Assembly: GCA_963714415.1 (NCBI GenBank)
Contig: CAVQOL010000001.1
Location: 248,001-312,000 of the forward strand
Source of the DNA: JAGXRK01 sp963714415
Lineage (GTDB): Bacteria; Bacteroidota; Ignavibacteria; Ignavibacteriales; Ignavibacteriaceae
Direction: 5' to 3'
DNA length: 64,000 nt
Positions 46,349 through 56,218 of the stretch are shown here, one piece after another. The notes under the pieces were generated by a model that saw only the letters and a list, made by a program, of their open reading frames with translations, had not been told where the DNA came from and did not search any database. The position numbers were made by a program, and so were the translations under genes. Positions within the stretch are counted from its first letter, which is position 1, and each line of letters starts with the position of its first letter.

Positions 46349-46717
46349 ATGAAAAAGTTAATAAACGAAGTTTCAGGAAATTATCTGGGCACTGAGATAA
46401 ACGGGAAATGGTGGAAACGTTTTAAGAAAAATAAAATGTTTGCCCGGGGCAACGGAAAGTTTTGGGCAGATAATGAAAATATTTACTTTCACAGAAGACT
46501 AACCAAAGAACCTTTTTTAATCGCTTTTAAAGATATCACTGATTTTTCAACGGGTAAATGGCATTCCGGCAAATGGTTGATGGGTTATTCTGCACTAAAA
46601 ATAATCTGGCAAAAAAACGGATTAAATTTAAGTTCCGGATTTTTCCTATCAAAAAGTGACGAAGATATTTACAACCTGATCAATAAGCTTAAACAGATTA
46701 AAAATACAGCTCGTTAA
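46349..46717 (+). CDS. Hypothetical small protein, GRAM/PH-like
   Basis: 122 residues, basic, no signal peptide. Alternating strands with Trp and Lys (GKWWKRFKKNKMFARGNG, FWADNENIYFHRRL, FKDITDFSTGKWHSGKW) and a final helix (DEDIYNLINKLKQI). This pattern resembles GRAM or PH-like lipid-binding domains, but I cannot name a family with confidence. Convergent with the acyl-CoA ligase gene. Confidence 0.55.
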   Translation: MKKLINEVSGNYLGTEINGKWWKRFKKNKMFARGNGKFWADNENIYFHRRLTKEPFLIAFKDITDFSTGKWHSGKWLMGYSALKIIWQKNGLNLSSGFFLSKSDEDIYNLINKLKQIKNTAR

Positions 46718-46740
46718 AGCTGAAAATCCCTTTTGACTTA

Positions 46741-48447
46741 TTATTCTTCTTTGCCGACTAAATATCTTTTAATTTTTTGAGTTGTTGTTTTCTCAAACTC
46801 TTTATCTCTTATATAAAACTTTCTTATTTGCTTATAGCTTGTTAATTCTTCATTAGCCTGTTTTATTGCTTTGGAAATTGTTTCTTCAATAAATTCGGGA
46901 GTTATTGCAATATTATTCTTTTCAGAATATTCAATAAATGCCTCGGCATCTGTTACTATTTGAACAGCAATAATTTCATCCTGTTTTTCATCTTTTTCAC
47001 CGTAAACAAGGCATTCCTGTATAAAAGGATTTCTGTTTAGAATATCTTCTATCTCTTCAGGGAAAATGTTCTTGCCGCTTTTTGAAATTATAACATTTTT
47101 CATTCTTCCGCTTATATGAAGAAATCCATCTGAATCAATATATCCAAGATCACCGGTTTTGAACCAGCCGTTATCGAAAGCTTCACTAGTAAGCTTTGGA
47201 TTTTTATAATAACCAAGCATTACATTTTTGCCTTTGACAAAGATTTCACCGATGCCTTCGCCGTCCGGATTATTAATTCTTATCTCAACTCCCGGCATTG
47301 GAATTCCGGCAGCATTGTCCTTAAAATTATCAAGCTGATTCAGGGCAAGAATTGGAGCTGTTTCTGTTAATCCATAACCCTGAATGAAGGCGAATCCGAA
47401 TTCTCTTAATCCTTTTGCAACCATTGGATCAGGCGCAGCACCACCGGCAATAAAAATTCTTATTGCTCCTCCGAATCTCTCATGAAGCTCTTTAAATATT
47501 TTTTTCTTGGCATTTTTCCAGCCAACCGCTTGTATAAAATCCGTAATCTTAAGCAATGGCGGAACTACTTTTGATTTTACTTTATCTTCTTTAACTCCCT
47601 TATGAATTTTCTTAAACATTTTATCATAAAGAAGTGGAACACCAAGTAGTATTGTTGCTTTTACTTTCTGAAGATCCTCCACAACTGTCTTTAATGATCG
47701 CGCATAATGAACAGAACCGCCCGTGAAAACAGGACAGAGAAATCCACAAGTACATTCATAAGTATGATGAATTGGCAGGACTGACAAGAAACGATCGGTG
47801 CTGTGCATTTTAATCATACTTGTCATCGCCATCAGATTAGCTGCAAGATTGCGCTGGCTAAGCATAACACCCTTTGCTCTGCCAAGCGAACCGGAAGTAA
47901 AAATTATTTCTGCAAGGTCATCAGGTTTAATGTGTGGTAAAGTAGTTAAGGTCGAACTTTCGTTATTCATTAATTGCGTCATCGAAAAGAATCCACTTTC
48001 TTCTTTTTGAAGATCCATACTTATATAATTCTTAAGCTTTAATAAAGCGGGACCCTTTTCTTTTAACATGGAATCATAAGTTTCAGAAAAGACTATGGCA
48101 ACTGAGTCAGATTCATGAAGTATGTTGAGGATTTCATTATGACTGAGATTTTTATCAATAGGAACGATAACATAATTGAAGCACATTGCAGTAAGGTACG
48201 TAATTCCCCACTGGACTCTGTTTTCACCAATAACAGCAATATGATCGCGTTCTTTTAAACCAAGTTTTGAAAGGGCTTTACCGAACCTAACTACGTTTTC
48301 AAAAAGCTGGTTATAAGTAACTTTTTGAATCTGTGTTTCGCTTAAGTCTTCAAGAGCAATTTTATCTCCGTAAGTTTTTGCGGAAAGTATAAGCATTTCC
48401 TGAATTGAATTGATTGCAGGAACTTCAACCAGCTTTAATTCTTTCAT
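46741..48447 (-). CDS. AMP-dependent acyl-CoA synthetase (long-chain fatty acid-CoA ligase type)
   Basis: 568 residues. Activates a carboxylic acid as an acyl-AMP and then CoA thioester. AMP-binding motif IIFTSGSLGRAKGVMLS at about residues 182-198, GYGLTETAP at about 354-362, TGDLGYIDSDGFLHISGR at about 425-442, and the catalytic Lys near TTQKIKRYLV at the end. Long-chain preference is inferred from length. Downstream of a DUF3365 gene on the same strand (gap 24 bases), so probably in one operon. Confidence 0.92.
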   Translation of the reverse strand: MKELKLVEVPAINSIQEMLILSAKTYGDKIALEDLSETQIQKVTYNQLFENVVRFGKALSKLGLKERDHIAVIGENRVQWGITYLTAMCFNYVIVPIDKNLSHNEILNILHESDSVAIVFSETYDSMLKEKGPALLKLKNYISMDLQKEESGFFSMTQLMNNESSTLTTLPHIKPDDLAEIIFTSGSLGRAKGVMLSQRNLAANLMAMTSMIKMHSTDRFLSVLPIHHTYECTCGFLCPVFTGGSVHYARSLKTVVEDLQKVKATILLGVPLLYDKMFKKIHKGVKEDKVKSKVVPPLLKITDFIQAVGWKNAKKKIFKELHERFGGAIRIFIAGGAAPDPMVAKGLREFGFAFIQGYGLTETAPILALNQLDNFKDNAAGIPMPGVEIRINNPDGEGIGEIFVKGKNVMLGYYKNPKLTSEAFDNGWFKTGDLGYIDSDGFLHISGRMKNVIISKSGKNIFPEEIEDILNRNPFIQECLVYGEKDEKQDEIIAVQIVTDAEAFIEYSEKNNIAITPEFIEETISKAIKQANEELTSYKQIRKFYIRDKEFEKTTTQKIKRYLVGKEE

Positions 48448-48471
48448 TTTGTGTTCTCTTATAATTAAGTG

Positions 48472-49053
48472 TTAAAAAACTTTTTGAATTGAAATAGCGC
48501 CTCTTAAATCCCCTACCTGATAATTTTTTGCTTTATCATTTTTATACTTGTTGTTTATTAATTTGCTTACTTCCGGCATAATTTGCTCTTCCATTCCGTG
48601 ACAATTCAGGCAAGGCGTTTGAACAAGAATTGGTTTCATATATCTCAGATAACTTATCTTATTTTCTTCGACAACTTTAACATACTCAGAGAGAGAATCG
48701 AGTTTGCCCTCGTTTTTAATTTGCTCAAAATATTTTAATCCTTCTGTTTCAAATTCATCAGGATTATTGATTTCATTTCTGTATTTAAATGAAACCCTTT
48801 TGATATAAACCCCTTTTTGAACACCAAAATTATTTGTCATTACCTGCGCAGTATCGGAACAAACAGAGACAGCGGCAACCAAACCGTTATTTTTTATTTT
48901 GCTGAGCAGTACATCACGTAAACCCGACATAAATTCATCGGCATCTTTTCGCATTTCTAACTTTGATGATTCGGGAATTTCAGTCTGCTTCTCGGATGAG
49001 CATCCGGCAATTAAAAATAATGATATCAATAAAACAAATAATAATTTTTCCAT
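48472..49053 (-). CDS. DUF3365 heme-binding lipoprotein
   Basis: 193 residues with lipobox IAGCSS (Cys18) and a Tll0287/DUF3365-like domain. A c-type heme motif CLNCHG is at about residues 149-154, so one covalent heme is expected in the periplasm, with possible sensing or electron-transfer role. N-terminal SVCSDTAQVM adds another Cys. Upstream of an acyl-CoA ligase in the same direction, a pairing whose meaning is unclear. Confidence 0.85.
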   Translation of the reverse strand: MEKLLFVLLISLFLIAGCSSEKQTEIPESSKLEMRKDADEFMSGLRDVLLSKIKNNGLVAAVSVCSDTAQVMTNNFGVQKGVYIKRVSFKYRNEINNPDEFETEGLKYFEQIKNEGKLDSLSEYVKVVEENKISYLRYMKPILVQTPCLNCHGMEEQIMPEVSKLINNKYKNDKAKNYQVGDLRGAISIQKVF

Positions 49054-49167
49054 TTTATTGCCCTCCTAAACTTCAAATTTACTTAATTCGTTAGTCAGAT
49101 TCCATTATAGTAAATTCTTTAAAACAATTCTATAAGTTTGCATATGATACTTGCAAAAATACATTAA

Positions 49168-50472
49168 GTGGATACCGAACTAACTCAGCGAAAAATATTT
49201 TACTTTTGGTTACCTTTGGCGGCAACATGGTTTATGATGTCGATTGAGGGCCCTTTTCTTTCTGCACTTATTGCCAGATTACCCGATCCCAAATTTAATC
49301 TTGCTGCTTATGGTGTGGCTTTTTCTTTTGCTTTGGTAATTGAAGCTCCTGTTATAATGATGTTAAGCGCGGCAACAACTTTAGTAAGAAACAGTCAGTC
49401 CTATTTTTCCTTAAGAAAATTTAATTGGCTTCTTATTGGATTATTAACCCTTTTAATGATAATTCTGGTTATTCCAGCCATATTTTATTTTATAGCAGAA
49501 GATCTTATTGGGTTGCCTAAAGAAGTATCTCATCTTACACATTTAGCATTAATTTTTATGATTCCCTGGCCCGGGGCAATAGGGTTCAGAAGATTTTATC
49601 AGGGAATTCTCATAAGAAATAATTTAACAAGAAGAGTTGCCTACGGTACAACTATCCGGATACTAACAATAGTACTTTCGGCTTTAATTTTATTCTTCGC
49701 AACTAATTTGCCCGGTGCTTTAGTTGGTGCTGCGGCATTATCAATAGCTGTTGTTTTTGAAGCTATTGCAACAAGAATCATGGCAGCAAAAATCGTCAAA
49801 CAAATTAAAGCTGGAGTGCAACTTCATAGTTCTGAATATGATATAAATCAAAAACAGATTTTTAGTTTTTATTTACCGCTTGCATTAACATCATTACTCA
49901 CGCTTGGTGTGCAGCCGTTTGTAACATTTTTTATTGGACAGAGCAGATTACCAATTGAATCTCTTGCTATTATGCCGGTTGTTACTTCTTTTGTTTTTAT
50001 TTTCAGAGGATTGGGATTATCATTCCAGGAAGTTGTTGTTGCTTTACTTGGTGATCAGAGGAAAGGATACAATCAGCTTAAGATTTTTGCAATACGTTTA
50101 GCCTCTATTCTAGCGGGGATACTTGTCATTATTGCTTTTACTCCTCTTTCAGAATTTTGGTTTGTCGGCGTTTCCGGATTAACAGATTATCTTGCGGACC
50201 TTGCTTCAGAACCATTAATTATTATGTCCTTTTTCCCTGCTCTTACAGTGCTTATATGTTTTCAGAGAGGCGCATTAGTAAGCGTGAAAGATACAAAGCC
50301 AATTACTTTTGGAACCGCAATTGAATTTATCACTATTATTGTTGTGCTATTTATAGCAATAAAATATTTCTCTGCAGTTGGTGCTATTGCGGCAACCATA
50401 TCCTTTGTATTGGGAAGAATTGCCGCAAATATTTATTTGATTCGACCTTTTATGAAAGCTATTAAAAAGTAG
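49168..50472 (+). CDS. MATE-like (MOP superfamily) multidrug/polysaccharide transporter
   Basis: 434 residues with about 12 hydrophobic helices in two halves; the N-terminal helix FYFWLPLAATWFMMSIEGPF and internal GFRRFYQGILIRN fit the MATE/Ank branch of the MOP superfamily, where a phosphate or pyrophosphate-like or drug substrate is exported with H+ or Na+. Substrate unknown. Start GTG at 49168 (MDTELTQRK). No ribosome site stands out. It is divergent from the DUF3365 gene. Confidence 0.75.
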   Translation: MDTELTQRKIFYFWLPLAATWFMMSIEGPFLSALIARLPDPKFNLAAYGVAFSFALVIEAPVIMMLSAATTLVRNSQSYFSLRKFNWLLIGLLTLLMIILVIPAIFYFIAEDLIGLPKEVSHLTHLALIFMIPWPGAIGFRRFYQGILIRNNLTRRVAYGTTIRILTIVLSALILFFATNLPGALVGAAALSIAVVFEAIATRIMAAKIVKQIKAGVQLHSSEYDINQKQIFSFYLPLALTSLLTLGVQPFVTFFIGQSRLPIESLAIMPVVTSFVFIFRGLGLSFQEVVVALLGDQRKGYNQLKIFAIRLASILAGILVIIAFTPLSEFWFVGVSGLTDYLADLASEPLIIMSFFPALTVLICFQRGALVSVKDTKPITFGTAIEFITIIVVLFIAIKYFSAVGAIAATISFVLGRIAANIYLIRPFMKAIKK

Positions 50473-50585
50473 TTTTCTCCTTTCCTCTGCTTAATTTATG
50501 AATAGTGCTAAAAAACCAGACTTGATAATCATGCAGTTATTAAACAATATGTGTAAGAACTGATTATTATTTTTTGAAAGTTACA

Positions 50586-51134
50586 ATGAAATCAATAAAA
50601 TTTATAAGTATAATTATTATTCCGCTTTTAGTGCTTGGGCTTTGGTCAATATTCAGTAAAAGCCAGGCTGTTGATGCTGATAGATTAAATCAATCTATAC
50701 TTCAGGATTCAACAAAGAATAAAGGAAAAAATATGAGCGATAAAATTGTTAAGTCAGAAGAGGAATGGAAAAAGGAATTAACTCCTGATCAATATTATGT
50801 TCTCCGCCAAAAAGGAACAGAGCGTCCATTCACCGGAGAATACAATGATCACAAAGAAAAGGGCGTTTACAAATGCGCTGCCTGTGGTAATATTTTATTT
50901 GAATCTGATACTAAATTTGATTCCGAATGCGGCTGGCCAAGTTATTTTTCTCCTTTAGCTGAAGACAGAGTTATTTATAGAGAAGATAAAAGTCATGGAA
51001 TGGTAAGGACAGAAGTAATGTGCGCAAAATGTGAAGGACATTTAGGTCATATTTTTGATGACGGACCTGATCCAACCGGATTAAGATACTGTATAAATTC
51101 TGTGTCGCTTAAATTTGAAAAGAAGGAAGATTAG
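50586..51134 (+). CDS. msrB: Peptide-methionine (R)-S-oxide reductase MsrB, membrane-anchored
   Basis: Reduces methionine-R-sulfoxide in proteins. 182 residues: an N-terminal anchor (FISIIIIPLLVLGLWSIF) places the enzyme at the outer face of the membrane. The MsrB domain has zinc ligands CAAC and CAKC, GWPSYFSP and the catalytic GLRYCINSVSL (Cys near residue 170). Start ATG 50586 is preferred over TTG 50574, four codons upstream. Independent of the neighbours; the stop overlaps the convergent hypothetical gene by 4 bases. Confidence 0.94.
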   Translation: MKSIKFISIIIIPLLVLGLWSIFSKSQAVDADRLNQSILQDSTKNKGKNMSDKIVKSEEEWKKELTPDQYYVLRQKGTERPFTGEYNDHKEKGVYKCAACGNILFESDTKFDSECGWPSYFSPLAEDRVIYREDKSHGMVRTEVMCAKCEGHLGHIFDDGPDPTGLRYCINSVSLKFEKKED

Positions 51135-51451
51135 TCACTCTTTGGTCGGGTTAAAGAGTTTGTTTTTCTTTTGTAATAGCTGTTTATGAAGGGTATGAAA
51201 ATCATAAGGAAAGAACCTACTCCAGTCCAATATATCCACTCAGGAAAGATTTGACTATAACTAAACCACAACGGAACAGCCAAAAGCAAAACAATGCCCA
51301 ACCACACAAGAAAAGCAGTTTTAATTATAAGTTTTTTCCTCAAGTTTGAACTGGCTTTTAAAGTTGAAACATAAGTTACAGCCACACCCAACAGCAAACT
51401 GGATATGAGTCCTATCGATCCGCCTAAAATGTCAGCAGTTATGAACGTCAT
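51131..51451 (-). CDS. Hypothetical membrane protein, 106 residues
   Basis: Three hydrophobic helices (GLISSLLLGVAVTYVS, VWLGIVLLLAVPLWF, YWTGVGSFLMIFIPF) and a short basic tail. No family recognised. Single gene convergent with msrB. The following 240 bases (51452-51691) show no gene. Confidence 0.6.
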   Translation of the reverse strand: MTFITADILGGSIGLISSLLLGVAVTYVSTLKASSNLRKKLIIKTAFLVWLGIVLLLAVPLWFSYSQIFPEWIYWTGVGSFLMIFIPFINSYYKRKTNSLTRPKSD

Positions 51452-51691
51452 TATTGTAAATTGATTGTTCTTTTTTTAAGTATTTAATGATGCTTCCCGA
51501 CTTTTTATACAAAAATCGTTCCTAAAAATTTGAAAAAGGAACTTGAATTTTCTTATAGATTTTCACTTAAATCATCATTTATACTAAGTGCTTTTTATTT
51601 GCTTGTGTTAAGCTTTTTAGAACTAAAACTTATTTTGAGATTTTTTTCAATATGAGGCAACCGTATAAAAATTACTAAAGGAGATATTTAT

Positions 51692-52087
51692 TTAATCGTC
51701 AGTCGCTTCACACGCCTCCAGTAGATTTCCATCGAGATCATAAAATCTGAAAAACTTAATCCCTTCTGCTTCAATTAATAGTTCAGTCTTAACCTCTTTT
51801 TTTGATAATTCAATGAATGTTTTTTCTGCATCACTTGTGCGGAAAACAGGAAAAGAATTTCTTTCACTTAATACTTTCACTTTTTCATTAGTTTGCCAGA
51901 TTGTTAGGCTTGTTGGTGAACCGGTTTCAAATGCTACAAGTTTTGAATTATGATCTTCAAAAATCACTTCCAGCCCAAGTTTTTCCTCATACCATTTTTT
52001 CGATAGGAGATAATTTGATACCCGAATAATTATTGTATCTATGCCTTCAAAAACCGGACTAGATTTTTTACTCATTTTATTCTCCAA
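51692..52087 (-). CDS. Glyoxalase/VOC-family protein
   Basis: 131 residues, one vicinal-oxygen-chelate fold: TIIIRVSNYLLSKKWYEEKLGL at the start (two of the usual beta-alpha-beta units), then FFRFYDLDGNLLEACE, in which the Glu or His metal ligands of the family would sit. Typical roles include glyoxalase, antibiotic binding or dioxygenase-like chemistry; substrate unknown. Alternative start ATG four codons in (52075). Confidence 0.8.
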   Translation of the reverse strand: MENKMSKKSSPVFEGIDTIIIRVSNYLLSKKWYEEKLGLEVIFEDHNSKLVAFETGSPTSLTIWQTNEKVKVLSERNSFPVFRTSDAEKTFIELSKKEVKTELLIEAEGIKFFRFYDLDGNLLEACEATDD

Positions 52088-52214
52088 ACTTTATTTTTAA
52101 TATTAACAAGTTTTAAACAAATTTATAAACACAGAATTAAATTAAATGATTGACAGCTAAAATTAACTTTATTTATTAAGTTTACCATCGTCAAGAATAA
52201 TAAAAGGGAAATAG

Positions 52215-52877
52215 ATGAAAAACGCATTCTTAACTATTATAGCCGTTTTCTCGTTTTTGTTAATTAGTTGTGATGAAGAAAGTATTATAAATGATGTAAT
52301 TGACAGTAAAATCACGGCCAAAGAAAGAATTAACGAAGTTCTTCAAAAAGCAAGAACAGATTTTGCTGCTGATGCTCAACTATCTGCAATTTATGGGCGC
52401 GAAGTTGATTTAAAGGGAGAAATTGATTTGCTAAATACGTCTTCCTTAAGTGCTTTTGTATATGTTGTCCGATCGAATCAACTGAACAGTAATGAGTTTT
52501 ATATTCCTGTTTTTGGTAGCAGTCCTGTACAATCTCCAATTAATTTTACTACTATGTTGTCTTTTATAAAAGATTCGACGGCTAGCGATAAAATGGGAGA
52601 TGTCTTGGGAGTTTTGTCAACAATCTCAATTGATCCAAATGCAGTATATGGTGATAGTCCGCATGCAGTAACTATGGCACTTAATAATGGAGGAAGTAAT
52701 TTTATGAGTCAAAATCCAGGAAGCAAAATTGATATGTTTCTAGTACCAGGGAAGTCAATTGATACAACATTAGCAGTATCAAACACAGCGGATTGGATTG
52801 TTAATTTTTATTCCTCTGATAACTCCCTTGTACTTTGGTTAAGGGGAAATGAGGTTATTACTATTTCGGGAAATTAA
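52215..52877 (+). CDS. Lipoprotein of unknown function
   Basis: 220 residues with lipobox LLISCDE (Cys19), then a helix-rich start (ITAKERINEVLQKARTDF) and beta-rich body ending in ADWIVNFYSS and WLRGNEVITIS. No domain recognised. The first gene of a plus-strand run, 26 bases upstream of the aminotransferase gene. AGGGAAAT precedes the ATG. Confidence 0.65.
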   Translation: MKNAFLTIIAVFSFLLISCDEESIINDVIDSKITAKERINEVLQKARTDFAADAQLSAIYGREVDLKGEIDLLNTSSLSAFVYVVRSNQLNSNEFYIPVFGSSPVQSPINFTTMLSFIKDSTASDKMGDVLGVLSTISIDPNAVYGDSPHAVTMALNNGGSNFMSQNPGSKIDMFLVPGKSIDTTLAVSNTADWIVNFYSSDNSLVLWLRGNEVITISGN

Positions 52878-52903
52878 ATATTCTATACAGAAATGTTTAA
52901 TCA

Positions 52904-53746
52904 ATGATTGTCTATTTTAACAACAGATATCTTCCAATTGAAGAAGTGAAAATCTCACCTTACGATCGTGGTTTTCAATACGCCGACGGTGTTTATGAAG
53001 CTTTGCGATCCTATAATGGAAAATTATTTCAATTTGAATCTCACATAAGGCGATTAAAGCATAGTCTTGCCGAACTGAATATTAAGTTTGACAACTTTGA
53101 CACATTAGAATCAATTTCTCTGCAGCTTGCTGAAATGAACAAAATCCTTCCTGATAATTTTTCTGTTTACATTCAAATTACCCGTGGTGTTCAGTTTCCT
53201 AGAAATCATAGTTTTAACATTGATTCTAGCCCAACTATTTTTGTTTCTGTCTCTGGGTTAAAAGATAATGAAGAACTGCTTGAAAGGGGTGTGAAAGTTG
53301 TTCTTGAAAAAGATATTCGCTGGACAAGATGTGATATTAAATCCGTTTCTATTCTTCCGGCAATTATGGCAAACACAAAAGCAATTAAATCTGGTGCTTA
53401 TGAAGCGATTTTTCATCGTGATGACTTAATAACCGAAGGTTCTCATACAAACTTCTTTGCCGTAAAAAACGGGATTCTATATACAGCTCCATTGTCAAAC
53501 CTAATTCTTGAGGGAATAACAAGAGATGTTGTTATTGAATTAAGTAAGAAAAACAATATTCCAACCGTCGAAGAGTATATAAAAGTAAGCGAATTAAAAA
53601 CTTTTAATGATTTTTTTATAACTGGAACAATAACAGAGATAACTCCCGTTATTCAGATTGGTGATTGGATGGTTGGGAAAGGTATTCCGGGAGAAATGAC
53701 AAAACTTATACAACGATTATTTAACAATTATGTATATTCGAAATAG
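52904..53746 (+). CDS. Class IV aminotransferase (D-amino-acid aminotransferase type)
   Basis: 280 residues, fold-type IV PLP enzyme. Motifs: SPYDRGFQYADGVYEALR near the start, the catalytic-Lys segment CDIKSVSIL with Lys146, then AYEAIFHR with EGSHTNFFAV and ILEGITRDVV. This order matches D-alanine transaminase rather than BCAT, but the class also includes branched-chain enzymes. Substrate probably D-Ala/D-Glu; a D-glutamate link to the racemase gene 2.5 kb downstream is attractive but unproved. Confidence 0.88.
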   Translation: MIVYFNNRYLPIEEVKISPYDRGFQYADGVYEALRSYNGKLFQFESHIRRLKHSLAELNIKFDNFDTLESISLQLAEMNKILPDNFSVYIQITRGVQFPRNHSFNIDSSPTIFVSVSGLKDNEELLERGVKVVLEKDIRWTRCDIKSVSILPAIMANTKAIKSGAYEAIFHRDDLITEGSHTNFFAVKNGILYTAPLSNLILEGITRDVVIELSKKNNIPTVEEYIKVSELKTFNDFFITGTITEITPVIQIGDWMVGKGIPGEMTKLIQRLFNNYVYSK

Positions 53747-53789
53747 CAGGCAAATTGAACAGATTCTCATAGATTTGTAAAACAATATT

Positions 53790-56102
53790 ATGGCAGATAC
53801 TTCAGCTAAAATATTTCTTCTTACGGGCGACTGGTTTGATTATCAAAATAAAAATGTTTTACGTTTTTTCGGAACTTCGGAAGAGCATGGCACAACAGAA
53901 ATTCTAATAACAAACAACAAACCGGTCTTCTTTGTGGAACGCTCTTCTATTCTTTCAGGATTAAGACAAAACTTTCTTCGTAAAGAAGTTGAAATGAAAA
54001 CCTTTTCCGGCAATTCGGTAGATGCACTTTATTTCAATACTATGAAAGACCTTCGCCAAACAGTTAGCGATCTTACCGAAATCGGAATTACAAGCTATGA
54101 ATCAGATATTGATCCGGTAAGACGATTTTTAATGGAAAGAATAATCAATGCCCAGATGAAGGTAACCGGAGAAACAAAAGTAAATAATGGTGTTACAAGA
54201 TTTACTAATCCGAAGATTGAACCATGTGAAGTCAATCCGGCATTTGTTATTGCATCACTCGATATTGAAACTTCGGGAAGGGGTAATAATCTTTATTCGA
54301 TTGCTGTTCATATTACAGGAAGAAAAAATGAACACAGGAGAGTTTTCATTGTTGGAGATCAACAGAAGACATTTCCTGACTATTTGTCATTTCATCCGGA
54401 TGAAAAGAATCTTCTTCAATCATTCTTTGAATGGTTCAATATTATTGATCCGGATATAATAATCGGCTGGCATGTAATCGGATTTGATCTTCTCTTCCTC
54501 GATAATAAATGTAAAGAACTGAATATCAATTTTGATATAGGAAGAAGCGGTGGAAGAGTTTCGATTAAAAGACGTCAGCCAAGGGGTTACTTTGCTTCAC
54601 TGCCGGGAAGAGTAATTATAGATGGTCCGACTGCACTCCGAACATCCTTCTTTAACTTTGAAGATTTTAAGCTTGAAACTGTTGCACAGGAATTGCTCGG
54701 CACAGGAAAAACAATTACACCTGAAGAAAACAAAGTAAAAGAAATTGAACGGCTCTTTGAAGAAGATAAAGTCGCACTTGCAGAATATAATCTTCAGGAT
54801 GCTGTTCTTGTTACGGAGATTTTAGATAAAACAGGAATCGTTGAGCTTTACATAAAGCGCTCACAGCTCTCCGGTTTACTAATGGATCAGCTTGCTATGA
54901 TGACAGCAGCATTCGATCATTTCTATTTACCAAAACTTCATCGTGCAGGATATGTTGCACCTGATGTAAAAGATCTTGAAACAACAGAACATGCAGCGGG
55001 CGGATATGTGCTTGATCCTATTCCCGGAATTTATGATGATGTTGTTGTGCTGGATTTTAAGAGTTTGTATCCTTCAATCATACAAACATTTAAGATTGAT
55101 CCTCTTTCAAGATTACTTTCGGAAAAAGATACTATCACAACTCCTAACGGATATAAGTTTTCATCAACAAAGCATTTTCTACCGGAGTTTATTGATCAGT
55201 TAATGGAGCAACGATCAATTGCAAAAAAGAAAAATGACAAAGCACTTTCGCAGGCTATCAAAATCTTGATGAATAGCTTTTACGGAGTAATGGGCTCTTA
55301 CGGCTGCCGGTTTTATCATCCTGATCTTCCGACAGCAATAACAGGAACTGGCAAGCATCTTCTCCTTGGCAGTAAAGTGTTCCTCGAAAAAAGAGGATAC
55401 AAAGTAGTTTACGGCGATACAGATTCTCTTTTTGTTATGCTGATTGATGAACCCGGATTAGATTATCATAAGGCAGGCGAAGAACTGGCTTCTCTGCTAA
55501 ACGACTATTGGAAAGATGAACTAAAGAAAAAATATAGTGTTGAGTCACGTCTAGAAAATGAATTTGAAAAATATTACAGGAAATTTATTATCACTCCTGC
55601 GCGAGGAAGTGATGTGGGGGCAAAGAAAAGATATGCAGGACTTCTCAATAAAAACGGTGAGGAAGAATTAGAGTTTGTTGGTTTGGAATTTGTCCGTTCC
55701 GATTGGACACGATTGGCGAAGGAATTCCAGACCGAGCTTTATTATAAAATTTTTAACAATGAAGAAGTTGATGATTGGATTCGTTCTGTGGTAAGTAAAC
55801 TGAAGAAGTGTGAATTTGATGATAAACTTGTTTACAGAAAGCGATTAAGAAAAGATGTTGAGGAATATGTAAAGAATGTTCCGCCACACGCAAGAGCTGC
55901 AAAGTTGTTGCAGGAACCCGGGGATACTGTTTACTATGTTATAACACAACGAGGACCAATACCAATACAATTAAAACATAATGACATCGATTATGATCAC
56001 TATATCGACAAACAGTTAAAACCAATTGCTGATTCGGTTCTTATTTTACTCGGTAAATCATTTGATAGAATTGTTGAAACAGATCAGTTGAGTTTTTTCT
56101 GA
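53790..56102 (+). CDS. polB: Family B DNA polymerase (polymerase II type)
   Basis: 770 residues with proofreading and polymerase motifs in order. Exo I is ASLDIETS at about residue 153, exo II DIIIGWHVIGFDL at about 222, and exo III YNLQDAVLV at about 329. Pol A is DFKSLYPSII at about 423, pol B KILMNSFYGVMGS at about 490, and pol C YGDTDSLFV at about 543. The fingers and thumb follow to 770. Likely a repair or translesion polymerase like E. coli Pol II. The ATG at 53790 gives the full N-terminal domain. A terminator follows at 56151. Confidence 0.95.
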   Translation: MADTSAKIFLLTGDWFDYQNKNVLRFFGTSEEHGTTEILITNNKPVFFVERSSILSGLRQNFLRKEVEMKTFSGNSVDALYFNTMKDLRQTVSDLTEIGITSYESDIDPVRRFLMERIINAQMKVTGETKVNNGVTRFTNPKIEPCEVNPAFVIASLDIETSGRGNNLYSIAVHITGRKNEHRRVFIVGDQQKTFPDYLSFHPDEKNLLQSFFEWFNIIDPDIIIGWHVIGFDLLFLDNKCKELNINFDIGRSGGRVSIKRRQPRGYFASLPGRVIIDGPTALRTSFFNFEDFKLETVAQELLGTGKTITPEENKVKEIERLFEEDKVALAEYNLQDAVLVTEILDKTGIVELYIKRSQLSGLLMDQLAMMTAAFDHFYLPKLHRAGYVAPDVKDLETTEHAAGGYVLDPIPGIYDDVVVLDFKSLYPSIIQTFKIDPLSRLLSEKDTITTPNGYKFSSTKHFLPEFIDQLMEQRSIAKKKNDKALSQAIKILMNSFYGVMGSYGCRFYHPDLPTAITGTGKHLLLGSKVFLEKRGYKVVYGDTDSLFVMLIDEPGLDYHKAGEELASLLNDYWKDELKKKYSVESRLENEFEKYYRKFIITPARGSDVGAKKRYAGLLNKNGEEELEFVGLEFVRSDWTRLAKEFQTELYYKIFNNEEVDDWIRSVVSKLKKCEFDDKLVYRKRLRKDVEEYVKNVPPHARAAKLLQEPGDTVYYVITQRGPIPIQLKHNDIDYDHYIDKQLKPIADSVLILLGKSFDRIVETDQLSFF

Positions 56103-56150
56103 CTTTTTTAACATACCTAAATAATAGGATATACTTAGAGTTTATAATTT

Positions 56151-56186
56151 GGTTCTTCCGATAAGAAATTTATCGAAAACCTTTTT
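56151..56186 (+). terminator. Probable terminator after polB
   Basis: GGTT pairs with AACC around an inner CGATAA/TTATCG stem with loop GAAAT, then five T. The stem is interrupted between the two helices, so strength is uncertain. Confidence 0.55.
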
Positions 56187-56218
56187 ACTATAATGAAACT
56201 TCTCGAGATGAGGTAAAA

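Noticed and set aside
52330..52539. 69-codon minus-strand frame inside the lipoprotein gene at 52215
   Set aside because: Antisense shadow of a convincing lipoprotein gene.
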